This document shows positions 25,960 through 32,285 of a stretch of DNA of 32,285 bases, in pieces. Within the stretch, counting starts at the first letter, position 1, and every line of letters begins with the position of its first letter. Position numbers and translations under genes: made by a program. The notes beneath the pieces are model-generated. The model searched no databases, was not told the DNA's origin, and saw only the letters and a program-made list of their open reading frames with translations. The stretch lies in contig RPFO01001702.1 of the NCBI GenBank assembly GCA_009746045.1, positions 1-32,285 of the forward strand, read 5' to 3'. The DNA comes from Mesostigma viride (taxonomy: Eukaryota; Streptophyta; Mesostigmatophyceae; Mesostigmatales; Mesostigmataceae).

Positions 25960-27954
25960 CTAATCGATGACGATGGGGTTGTCCGCCCGCCCCCCCGGCC
26001 GGGAACGGGAGGCCACCCTCTTCCCCACGCTCTTCGCCCCGGCCTTCGCCGCTGTCCGCCGGCTCCGGCCCCGGCTCGCCGGCGTGGCGGCTCGCAGCAT
26101 GGCCGCAAGCTGGGCGGCAGTAAGCTGGGGGGGCGCCCTCCGTCGCGGCGGCGCCAGCGGGCCGTACACGCCCGCGTACGCGCGAGGATAAGCCGCTCTC
26201 CTGCGTGGCTTAGAAACTGGCGGGTACCCGTACATGTACGGCGACGGGGCGTACGCGTACGCGGGCGACGGGGCGGACACGGGCCGCGGCGGGGCGCGGT
26301 ACGCGGGGTACGGGTCCGACATCGGCGGAGGCGGCCCCGCGTACCCCTTGAAGCTCTCCATCGTCTGCGCGCACAACGGGAACGTCGCCTTGGGGTTCAC
26401 GACCTCCTTGCCGTCCCAAGTCTTGATAATCCTCGGCACGATCTTGGGCGGCTTGCCCCCTCCATATTTTGCTGCCTGGGCGGGGTCGTACTCGTACCAG
26501 ATTGTCCCGGTGCCGGAGGGGCAGCTCACGTCGCCCGTCAGCTGGTAGTCGGCCATCAGCAGGTCGGAGAAGGCCTTGCCACCGTCCGCAGCGTTTTCGA
26601 GTTCGAGAATGAGACCGTACGCCCCCTGCCGCCGGGCCCAGGCCTCGATGTAGCTCAAAATCCTCATGCGTCTCCTGTTAAAGCGGATGATGTCGTCGCC
26701 GATCCACTTTCTGATTTTGTTTTGGAAGGTGTGGAATAAAACGCGGCTACCGTCCTTGGAGTACTGACTGAGGAGCCGCATGCTACTGTATCCGTCATTA
26801 TGTAACCATTCCCCTTCAGGTTCAAACACAGGGTCGTCAGGCTGAGGCCCACGTCTCCCAGGATCCCCTGCATTCCATGTCGCCATTGCTGTTGTGTAAT
26901 CCGTCCTCGTACGCTCGTTTCTCGTTTTGTTTTCTTCAATATTCTCTCTATTATCTACGAAACGCCCCCTGGTAGACGCGCTAACAGCCAACTCTGGGTT
27001 GGCCGCCACTGCAGTGCTTACCGCGCCCTCGGCGGTCGTCACGTTACCAAGGGGTTCGCCTCCCATGTCCCTCCCCCTGATCCGTGTCGCAACGGCAGCG
27101 AGGGCGTCCTCATCGATCACCGCGTCTCGTACTCGAAAAACCCTCGGGTCGGCCTTTTGCATGCGCTCCATGAGCTCGTAGTTGACGTTGGCAGGAGGGA
27201 AGTCCACATCCAGCTCGTGGAGACGCAGACGATGAGGGATGGACAAGTAAGAGCAATCGATGCGCCGTTTTGCCAGTTGTAACAGGATGCCAGAGGGAAT
27301 GCAGTCGTCGGACGGGTCGCCTCCCAACAACACGTTGACGCTTGGTATGTTGCTCGGGTCAAGCTGGAAGAATCGTACTGTCGCCGTTTTACCCATAACA
27401 CTCATGTCAGGAATTATCGTCCCGACGCCCTCGACCCACAGGCTGTCAATTGGCTCGAGGCGGAGGTCGGCCATAATCGACGGCTCGATGCGTTTCATGT
27501 AGACATTCTTGTTGAGTTTTCGGGGTTTGTCCGCTGCTTCCCCCCTCCGCAGAGGGAGGTGCCTGGTCTCGACGCACAGGAACCCGCGGAGGGCGTTTAC
27601 GATCTTGCCCATCTCCCCCATCCCCGTGTCGACGAAGTTGGCGCTCACCGCGCGCCTCACGCGGTTCTCGAGATCGCGCATGATGTTCTCGGTCAGGTCG
27701 TATATGTACAGACTCGCCACGAACAGCTGCAGGGTTCTAAGCAGCGCGGGGTCGTCCTCGATGATGAAGCGCTTGTACAGCGGCGCCTCCTCGATGACGA
27801 ACCGGATGTTGGGAAGGAACGTGTTCAGCCGGTCGATTTCGTCCTCGGTGAAGATGAACCGCTTGAGACCCTCGACGCGCGCCTGGAATTCCGGCGACCG
27901 GTTAGTCGGGGTGAGTATGGTGGTCTTGAGCGGGTACAGCGTGCTCGTGGACAT
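25960..27954 (-). CDS. Large unknown protein, paralogue of the 24463 gene
   Basis: 664 aa from the ATG at 27954 (MSTSTLYPLKTTIL); the longer open frame upstream runs through the promoter box and the overlapping acidic gene. N-terminal helical domain: TPTNRSPEFQARVEGLKRF, FTEDEIDRLNTFLPNIRFVI. C-terminal block: LLMADYQLTGDVSCPSGTG, IWYEYDPAQAAKYGG, KPPKIVPRIIKTWDG, VVNPKATFPLCAQTM. It then has an extension of about 130 aa that is first Pro/Tyr/Ala-rich (YAYAPSPYMYGYPP) and then strongly basic (SRGRSRRTAAKAGAKSVGKR), ending NPIVID. The basic tail could bind DNA. The shared C-terminal block (P.G(S/T)G...YE(W/Y)(N/D)PA...GG..PK.V) defines an unrecognised family with two members here. No catalytic motif is apparent. 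Confidence 0.85.
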   Translation of the reverse strand: MSTSTLYPLKTTILTPTNRSPEFQARVEGLKRFIFTEDEIDRLNTFLPNIRFVIEEAPLYKRFIIEDDPALLRTLQLFVASLYIYDLTENIMRDLENRVRRAVSANFVDTGMGEMGKIVNALRGFLCVETRHLPLRRGEAADKPRKLNKNVYMKRIEPSIMADLRLEPIDSLWVEGVGTIIPDMSVMGKTATVRFFQLDPSNIPSVNVLLGGDPSDDCIPSGILLQLAKRRIDCSYLSIPHRLRLHELDVDFPPANVNYELMERMQKADPRVFRVRDAVIDEDALAAVATRIRGRDMGGEPLGNVTTAEGAVSTAVAANPELAVSASTRGRFVDNRENIEENKTRNERTRTDYTTAMATWNAGDPGRRGPQPDDPVFEPEGEWLHNDGYSSMRLLSQYSKDGSRVLFHTFQNKIRKWIGDDIIRFNRRRMRILSYIEAWARRQGAYGLILELENAADGGKAFSDLLMADYQLTGDVSCPSGTGTIWYEYDPAQAAKYGGGKPPKIVPRIIKTWDGKEVVNPKATFPLCAQTMESFKGYAGPPPPMSDPYPAYRAPPRPVSAPSPAYAYAPSPYMYGYPPVSKPRRRAAYPRAYAGVYGPLAPPRRRAPPQLTAAQLAAMLRAATPASRGRSRRTAAKAGAKSVGKRVASRSRPGGRADNPIVID

Positions 27955-27978
27955 GGTCCGAGTGGTATACTGGAACCG

Positions 27979-27991
27979 CAGATTTTTTATT
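27979..27991 (-). promoter_or_regulatory. Class A box upstream of the 25960 gene
   Basis: The minus strand reads aataaaaaatctg, 25-37 nt before the ATG at 27954. It is almost identical to the box at 3406-3420. Confidence 0.5.
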
Positions 27992-28012
27992 CTGGCCGCG
28001 CTCCTGTCCCCG

Positions 28013-28023
28013 CAAAAAATATC
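28013..28023 (+). promoter_or_regulatory. A-run box upstream of the acidic protein gene
   Basis: The sequence caaaaaatatc lies 14-24 nt before the ATG at 28037. The paralogue gene on the other strand has its own box nearby, so the 82-bp divergent gap carries one box per strand. Confidence 0.4.
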
Positions 28024-28036
28024 GGCCGAACCATTG

Positions 28037-28342
28037 ATGTTGATGGCTACGGATACCGCAATCGTCACCACGACCAGGTCGGGGAGGAGGGTGCGGCCGC
28101 CGCAGAGGTACGAGCCCGACGAGCGACCGGAGGACGACTTCTCCGACAACGAGGCGGAGGACGGCGAGGAGGACGAGGAGGACGAGGAGGAAGAGGAGGA
28201 GGACGGATCCTACGATAGCAGCTTCATCGACGACGGGGACGAGGACGGGGATAGCGAGGAGGACGACGAGGAGTGCGAAGACGACGCCGAGCTATCCCCT
28301 CGGTGCTTTGACGAGGGAGAAGCCGCCGACGAAGACTCGTGA
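28037..28342 (+). CDS. Small highly acidic protein
   Basis: 101 aa from the ATG at 28037 (or 99 aa from 28043). The first 30 residues are basic and Thr/Arg-rich (TTTRSGRRVRPPQRYEPDE), the remaining 70 almost entirely Asp/Glu/Ser with an RCF near the end. The RSGRRVRPP.RY phrase resembles the short chromatin- or virion-protein motif RRSxRxxKPPxRY seen in many eukaryotic and viral proteins. Likely disordered, nucleic-acid or histone-interacting; function unknown. It is the only plus-strand gene between 19.4 and 30.9 kb and is divergent from the 25960 gene. Confidence 0.65.
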   Translation: MLMATDTAIVTTTRSGRRVRPPQRYEPDERPEDDFSDNEAEDGEEDEEDEEEEEEDGSYDSSFIDDGDEDGDSEEDDEECEDDAELSPRCFDEGEAADEDS

Positions 28343-28363
28343 TCGATGGAACTCGTGTAGCGG

Positions 28364-29702
28364 CTACTGCCGGTTAGCGTTCGGGATGTGGTAGGGGTTG
28401 CCGTCGAGCGCGGCGTAGGCGGCCACGGCGGAGGTCTCGTCGATAGCGAGCGGGACGTGGCCGGCGCCCACGCGGCCGGGCCTCTCCATCCGGTTGCCCA
28501 CTGCGTCTCCTGGCTCGTGAACGCGGCCATCTCCGCCTCGCTGCGGGCGGACCCGGCCGCGGCCACCGTGAGCTCCGCCTCGCCCAACTTCGGCGCGCGG
28601 ACCACCTCCTGCGTCCCCTCGATCGTGCCCATGGTCTCCGGCAGATCCGCGTTGCCATCGCGCCACAGGAACACGCGGTTCTCGCTCGTCCGCGTGTGCT
28701 GGTCGCCGCGGAAGGACGCGTACGGATTGCCGAACTCGGCGCTTGACACGCGGTTCTCGTACACCTTGGACTTCACCGGCTCCCTCAGGTTGGCGTTCAC
28801 GTGCGCCCCGATCTGCGGAGTGCCCACGCCGAAGTCCCCCATCGGCGCGCGGTGGGACTCGAGCGCGTCGAGAGTGTCCAGGCGCCGGGGGTCGACGCGC
28901 TCGTGGGCCTGGTACCTGCCGTACGTCCCGGCCTCCATCCCGTTGTACGCGTCCGACACGCGCGAAGGCGGCGTCACGAGCACCGCACGCTCGGGGAGGA
29001 CCGTCACCTGCGCGGCCCCCGCGACCCAGCCGCCGGCGCCCTCGAAACCCGCGTTCGGCGGCCGGTGCTCCATCCCCGCGCGCTTGGTCAGCTGCTCCTT
29101 GCCCATGTGCGTCGTGGGCAGGCTCCTCTGCTCCAGGTGGGCGACCTGCGGGTTGGGGTGGTTCACGCGGATGCGCGGCTCGGGGATGTTGAAGTTCCGG
29201 TTGAGCACCTCCGGCGCGGACCGGGGGTCGCGCTCCCGGGCCCCGTTCGACTCCCACTCGCGCTGTCCGGGGAACGCGCGGTCGGGAACGGCCGCCCCCT
29301 GCACCTCCCACGTCTCCAGCACGCGCCCCGGGTGATCCGGCAAGTCGGCACCGGGGATCCCCCTGGCGGGGGGCAGCACGCCCGGCACCGGCCACGCCGG
29401 CGCGGACAGCTCCCCCTCGTACCCCTCCGGCGGCATGACGTGCAGGCCGATGCCGGACGTGTCGCGCTCATACCCCGCCGTGCCCCCCGGCGCTGTGAGG
29501 TAGCCCGGCTCGCCGGGGCCGTACCCGCCCCGGGCGGAGTAGTAGGGGACGAGGGGGTACCCGAGCGACCCGGAATGGGACGCGAGCTCGCGGGGGGGCG
29601 GGGGGATGCGGTCCAGCTGCAGGCCGAGAGGGGCGTATTGCGGAAGGGCGGCGGTCGGAGCAAGTACCCGGCCACCGCCACCGCGGACATCACGAGAAAC
29701 AT
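28364..29702 (-). CDS. Membrane-anchored virion-type protein, two apparent frameshifts
   Basis: About 445 aa. An N-terminal hydrophobic anchor (MFLVMSAVAVAGYLL from the ATG at 29702) is in one frame. The long central part (PQYAPLGLQLDRIPPPP onwards, about 400 residues) is in a second, and the natural-looking end (LAIDETSAVAAYAALDGNPY, stop at 28364) is in a third. Changes fall near 29650-29680 and 28485-28505. An anchor followed by a long Pro/Gly/Asn-rich ectodomain with segments such as HLEQRSLPTTHMGKEQLTKR and YGRYQAHERVDPRRLDTLD resembles the NCLDV membrane proteins annotated DUF5899 or similar, thought to be minor capsid or inner-membrane proteins. That family call is from memory and tentative. 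Confidence 0.65.
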
Positions 29703-29743
29703 GGTAGGTAGCTTTGTACATGTAGCATACATTTTTAGTTGGA

Positions 29744-30088
29744 CTAGTACGAGTACCCCGGGAGCATGCCCGCGGGGGCGGTGGCGAGCACCGGCGGGCT
29801 GCCGTCGACCCACCGGTCGCCCCTCTTGAGCTCGTCCCAGTACAGGTTCGCGTACGGGGCGAGCACGCGGTCGTCGATGTACATGGACCGGTTCTGGTTC
29901 ACCGCGTCGATGCCCCCGCGGATGCGGGTCGATTCGACGGACGGGTCGAGGCGCCCGCCCAGAGCCACGTAGTCGGGGAAGGCGTCCCTGGGGTAATTCA
30001 CGTTGAAGTCGAGCTCGGGTTCCCACTCCCTGCCCAACACCTCATTGCTCTGAGTCGCGCTGTTCTGAAACACGTATTGAGATGCCAT
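29744..30088 (-). CDS. Unknown 114-aa protein
   Basis: From the ATG at 30088 (MASQYVFQNSATQSNEVLG); the longer frame upstream overlaps the next gene and is ignored. It has a central NVNYPRDAFPDYVALGGRLD segment and an aromatic part (YIDDRVLAPYANLYWDELKR), and ends PAGMLPGYSY. No signal peptide, membrane segment or known motif. Its position among membrane and structural-looking genes suggests a virion component. Upstream sequence (30089-30118) is AT-rich and likely holds its promoter. Confidence 0.65.
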   Translation of the reverse strand: MASQYVFQNSATQSNEVLGREWEPELDFNVNYPRDAFPDYVALGGRLDPSVESTRIRGGIDAVNQNRSMYIDDRVLAPYANLYWDELKRGDRWVDGSPPVLATAPAGMLPGYSY

Positions 30089-30111
30089 CGTTGATAATGT
30101 CATTAATAAAG

Positions 30112-30336
30112 TTAGATAAAGTCTGACCCGAATTGCACCCCCTCCCCGCCCCCGCTCGCCAAGGACCACCACACGGGGTCGGGCGGCGTCTCCGGGGGGA
30201 CCGTCAGTTTCCTGTCCATGCGTAAGAACTCCGCGCTCCCTATCGGCAGCTCCCTCACGCACTTGCACACCTGTGTCCCGCAGTTCAGCGCGGCCAGCGC
30301 GATGAAGGCGATAAGGAAGGCGTTCAGCAGGTTCAT
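30112..30336 (-). CDS. Small membrane protein with N-terminal anchor
   Basis: 74 aa beginning MNLLNAFLIAFIALAALNC, a clear hydrophobic helix or signal anchor with a cysteine at its end, then CGTQVCKCVRELPIG with three cysteines. The remainder is polar and ends EGVQFGSDFI. Could be a virion membrane protein or, if the helix is cleaved, a lipoprotein-like or secreted peptide; I favour a membrane anchor. A class A box lies 22-33 nt upstream. Confidence 0.7.
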   Translation of the reverse strand: MNLLNAFLIAFIALAALNCGTQVCKCVRELPIGSAEFLRMDRKLTVPPETPPDPVWWSLASGGGEGVQFGSDFI

Positions 30337-30345
30337 GTCTATAGT

Positions 30346-30840
30346 CTACTGTTGAGTCGGATTTTTTGCACGCGCCAGGTAGGCCCCTCTCTTGTCGGGG
30401 GCCACGTTATTCATGACGAAGTTGTGGAAGGCCCTCTCCGACTTGGGCGCCCCGACCGCGCCGAGGTCGCGCGCGCCCCCCGATGGCGACAGGAGCGCGG
30501 GGGGCATGTCGCGGGCGCACGAGCAGATCACGACGTCCTGGAGGCCCTCCCCCCGCAGGTGCGGCTCGGCGTTGTACCAGGACGCGTCCTTCGACATGAT
30601 GACCACCTTGTCGCCCGCCCTCACGCCCCCGCTCTGGACGCGTTTGCCCAGGTCGTAATGGAACAGCGCGTCGGCTGCCTCGCGCGCCAGGGACCAGGAC
30701 CGCATGGTCTCGCCCGGGGGCGGGGGCACGGGGCCGCTGTACGCCCTCCCGCAGTACGCCACCACCCTGCACGCTTCCGGGTCGATGCGGTCGACGTCCC
30801 GCGCGCACTGGTCCAGGTCCACGAACACCCACGTCACCAT
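30346..30840 (-). CDS. Possible PIN/NYN-like fold protein
   Basis: 164 aa from the ATG at 30840 (MVTWVFVDLDQCARDVDRID). A hydrophobic first strand ending in VDLDQC, a second strand with VVAYCGRAYSG, a middle helix (SLAREAADALFHYDLGKRV), then DKVVIMSKDASWY and LQDVVICSCARDM. This order of an acidic residue after strand 1, and SKD after a later strand, is like that of PIN or NYN ribonuclease folds, which act on RNA in many viruses and hosts. Catalytic acids would be Asp in VDLD and Asp in SKD. This is a fold guess without motif proof. The C-terminus (FVMNNVAPDKRGAYLARAKN) is basic. Divergent from the small zinc protein at 30905. Confidence 0.6.
   Translation of the reverse strand: MVTWVFVDLDQCARDVDRIDPEACRVVAYCGRAYSGPVPPPPGETMRSWSLAREAADALFHYDLGKRVQSGGVRAGDKVVIMSKDASWYNAEPHLRGEGLQDVVICSCARDMPPALLSPSGGARDLGAVGAPKSERAFHNFVMNNVAPDKRGAYLARAKNPTQQ
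30358..30369 (-). promoter_or_regulatory. Class A-type box upstream of the small membrane protein
   Basis: The minus strand reads gcaaaaaatccg, 22-33 nt before the ATG at 30336 and overlapping the end of the 30346 gene. Confidence 0.45.
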
Positions 30841-30864
30841 CGCGAGCGTGCTTACAGGGGGAGC

Positions 30865-30877
30865 GATAAAATCTGGG
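30865..30877. promoter_or_regulatory. Class A box between divergent genes
   Basis: The sequence gataaaatctggg lies 28-40 nt upstream of the zinc-finger gene at 30905 and about 25-37 nt upstream of the PIN-like gene at 30840. This arrangement parallels the divergent pair around 3406-3420. Confidence 0.5.
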
Positions 30878-30904
30878 CTATCATGTACACGCGCGGACCC
30901 AGCC

Positions 30905-31084
30905 ATGAAGCAGTGCTCGTTCTGCCTCAAGGACAACCACGAGGACGCGGTGGGCGTCACGTCGTCGGACCAGAAGTCGTGGGCGGATGGGATGTGGTTC
31001 TGCTCCTTCCCGTGCCTCTACAGCCTCAAGCACGGCATGGCGGTCTACAAGAAGGCGCTCGCACCCAGGACGCCCCCGTCGTGA
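30905..31084 (+). CDS. Small FCS-type zinc-finger protein
   Basis: 59 aa: MKQCSFCLKDNHEDAV, then MWFCSFPCLYSLKHGM and a short basic tail. Cysteines at 4, 7, 33 and 37 form a C-x2-C ... C-x3-C site; the FCS..C pattern resembles MYM/FCS-type zinc fingers and the short zinc proteins scattered through NCLDV genomes. Likely a protein- or nucleic-acid-binding adaptor. It is one of two small plus-strand genes in an otherwise minus-strand block, with its own class A box. Confidence 0.65.
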   Translation: MKQCSFCLKDNHEDAVGVTSSDQKSWADGMWFCSFPCLYSLKHGMAVYKKALAPRTPPS

Positions 31085-31090
31085 TCGCGC

Positions 31091-31567
31091 TCAAGCCCCT
31101 CTGACCATCCCGTCGAGCACCGCCTGGCGCACTTGGGGGCGCCGGCCCTTCGTCCCGTACATCGCCGCCAGGCGCCGGTAGACCCGCTTCTTGTTCTCCG
31201 TGGTCGGCACGATGCGGCCCCTCTTCATGTAGGCGGTCGCGGCGATGGTCGCTTCCTTCATGGCGTCCCGGAGCTGATACCTCCGCTGCTCGTTCCGGAC
31301 CTTATCGTACACCATGGCCCCTCGCTTGGAGCCGTTGATGGCCTGCACCAGGGCGTTCCAGTCCTGGACGTTGCTGAAGTGTTTCTGGCCCATCTCCCGC
31401 TTGCGGATGGACACGATGTCCCCGCTGTCGTTCTTGGTCAGCTCGTTCCGCTTCAGCCCCCCGCGCGTCTTGAAAGCGGTGCCGTTGAACACCTTGCGGC
31501 GGCTGGCCACGATCTTGTCGAAGTGACTGCGACTGCGCACGCCCATGTAATACTCTACCATGCGCAT
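31091..31567 (-). CDS. NCLDV basic protein with GGLKRNELTKN motif
   Basis: 158 aa, strongly basic. Residues 33-58 contain KTRGGLKRNELTKN then SGDIVSIRKRE, matching the motif KTxGGLxKxDLxKNxxGxIVSxK, which marks a small family found across NCLDVs (I recall it as DUF5754; to be checked). The middle has WNALVQAINGSKRGAMVYDK and the C-terminus is a basic helix ending RRLAAMYGTKGRRPQVRQAV. Function unknown; abundant in virions of some relatives by my memory. The start at 31567 sits just after an A-run/TATA-like element (31566-31577), while the alternative ATG at 31561 would leave it better spaced. Confidence 0.8.
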   Translation of the reverse strand: MRMVEYYMGVRSRSHFDKIVASRRKVFNGTAFKTRGGLKRNELTKNDSGDIVSIRKREMGQKHFSNVQDWNALVQAINGSKRGAMVYDKVRNEQRRYQLRDAMKEATIAATAYMKRGRIVPTTENKKRVYRRLAAMYGTKGRRPQVRQAVLDGMVRGA

Positions 31568-31577
31568 ATATTTTTTT
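31566..31577 (-). promoter_or_regulatory. TATA-like A-run at the start of the basic-protein gene
   Basis: The minus strand reads aaaaaaatatat, touching the first possible ATG (31567). Its closeness suggests translation begins at the second (31561) or third ATG (31546). Confidence 0.4.
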
Positions 31578-31589
31578 AACCAAGACGGC

Positions 31590-32285
31590 CTACTTGATCA
31601 TCTCGATGTACACGGTGGGAATGCGGTCGTACAGGGCGGGCTGGCCGCCGCGTCCGCGCCCCCCTGGGGCGGCTGCCAATTTCGGGCCACCCCCAGCAGA
31701 GTGCGCGCCTCCGTGCGCACCAGCGCCCTGTGCTGTTCCAGAACGCGGTCGGCCCCCTCGGGCGCTCGCATGGATGGATGCATGCGCAGATCCCCCGCGT
31801 CGATTCCCTGCTGCCGCCTCTCACTTTCGCGATCCCCGCGAGCCGCTTCTCTGGCCTGCTCGGCCTCGGTCTTCAGTCGGTCGCGCTCCCCGATCACCTC
31901 GTCCTGGTACTCCTGCGACGGCCGCACGCGATTGCGCATCACCCGCATCCGCCTCCTCGGCCCGACGACCACATCCTGGTCCAGCTCCACCACGAACCAC
32001 GGGTCGTTCGTCACGCCCTTCTTCCATTCCACGCGCACGCGGTCGTCCGCGTTGGGACGAGGCGCCTTGATCACGCGGGCCTCCTGCCACACGTCCGCCT
32101 CCTTGTCCACCTGCACCATCACGCGGTCGTCCCCCGCCGCGAACATGTGAGCGAAGTCCGCGACGCCCGGAGGGTCGCACCGAGGGGCGCCGGCCCCCTT
32201 GCGCGTGATCCGCGTGCGGAACTGGGCATCGCCCTCCGCCGACCCCGGGCAGACGTGCGTGCGCTCGCGCACCCCCGTGAGGTCG
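31590..32285 (-). CDS. Possible SH3/Tudor-like barrel plus coiled coil, 5' partial, frameshifted
   Basis: The frame is open to the right edge of the window, so the N-terminus is missing. A segment of alternating strands (DRVMVQVDKEADVWQEARVI, then DRVRVEWKKG and DPWFVVELDQDVVVG) has the size and spacing of a small beta-barrel of the SH3/Tudor type. A charged helix (EVIGERDRLKTEAEQAREAA) then predicts a coiled coil. After a 6-C run (31659-31664) the frame should change: the alternative frame gives a natural end (ALYDRIPTVYIEMIK) with a stop at 31590-31592, while the original frame runs to 31598 in Pro/Ala-rich nonsense. Function unknown. Confidence 0.55.

Noticed and set aside
1-32285. Transfer RNA or other RNA genes
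   Set aside because: I saw no cloverleaf-like segment with the usual T-loop consensus, but a proper tRNA scan was not possible here.

Overview
This is a GC-rich window from a large eukaryotic DNA virus (Nucleocytoviricota, NCLDV). The diagnostic genes are four divergent major capsid protein (MCP) paralogues carrying the NCLDV signature (E[IV]TFFK..YPRHTN near the N-terminus, GSINxSRxD near the C-terminus), an A32-type packaging ATPase, the start of a PCNA sliding clamp, a KilA-N protein and several small families shared among NCLDVs. I cannot assign a family or a host from the sequence alone.

Layout. Positions 1-5610 form a large inverted repeat. A noisy left arm (1-2723) mirrors a clean right arm (2774-5610) around a 50-nt spacer that lies inside PCNA. 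The left arm is full of scattered one-base indels, so I read it as a fold-back artefact or damaged terminus, not as independent genes. The clean part then runs: PCNA 5' end (-), an 88-aa unknown (-), a Glu-rich protein (+), MCP1 (-), MCP2 (+), a KilA-N/nuclease-like protein (+), two large repeat-built fibre-like proteins (+, 8314-15271), MCP3 (+), MCP4 (+) and a protein whose repeats resemble the N-terminal tail of histone H3 (+, 18621-19390). At about 19.4-19.6 kb coding switches to the minus strand. From there come a coiled-coil protein, a small basic protein, the packaging ATPase, a JAMM/MPN metalloprotease-like gene whose 3' part is exactly duplicated in tandem, a DUF5764-like protein, a membrane protein, a Zn-finger protein, a pair of large unknown paralogues, and a cluster of small structural-looking, membrane and zinc-binding proteins up to the window edge.

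Biology. Most of the window reads as a virion module: capsid shell (MCP1-4), likely fibre or surface proteins, packaging motor, membrane-anchored minor proteins and basic proteins. It is combined with possible host-manipulation functions (H3-tail-like protein, JAMM protease, KilA-N). Short AT-rich boxes 15-45 nt upstream of starts stand out in the GC-rich background and fall into at least two motif classes, suggesting promoter classes.

Quality. At least ten genes are interrupted by apparent single-base frameshifts, most of them at G or C runs of 6-9 nt. This looks like uncorrected long-read error more than gene decay. Such genes are given as one feature with the break noted; no corrected sequence is written.
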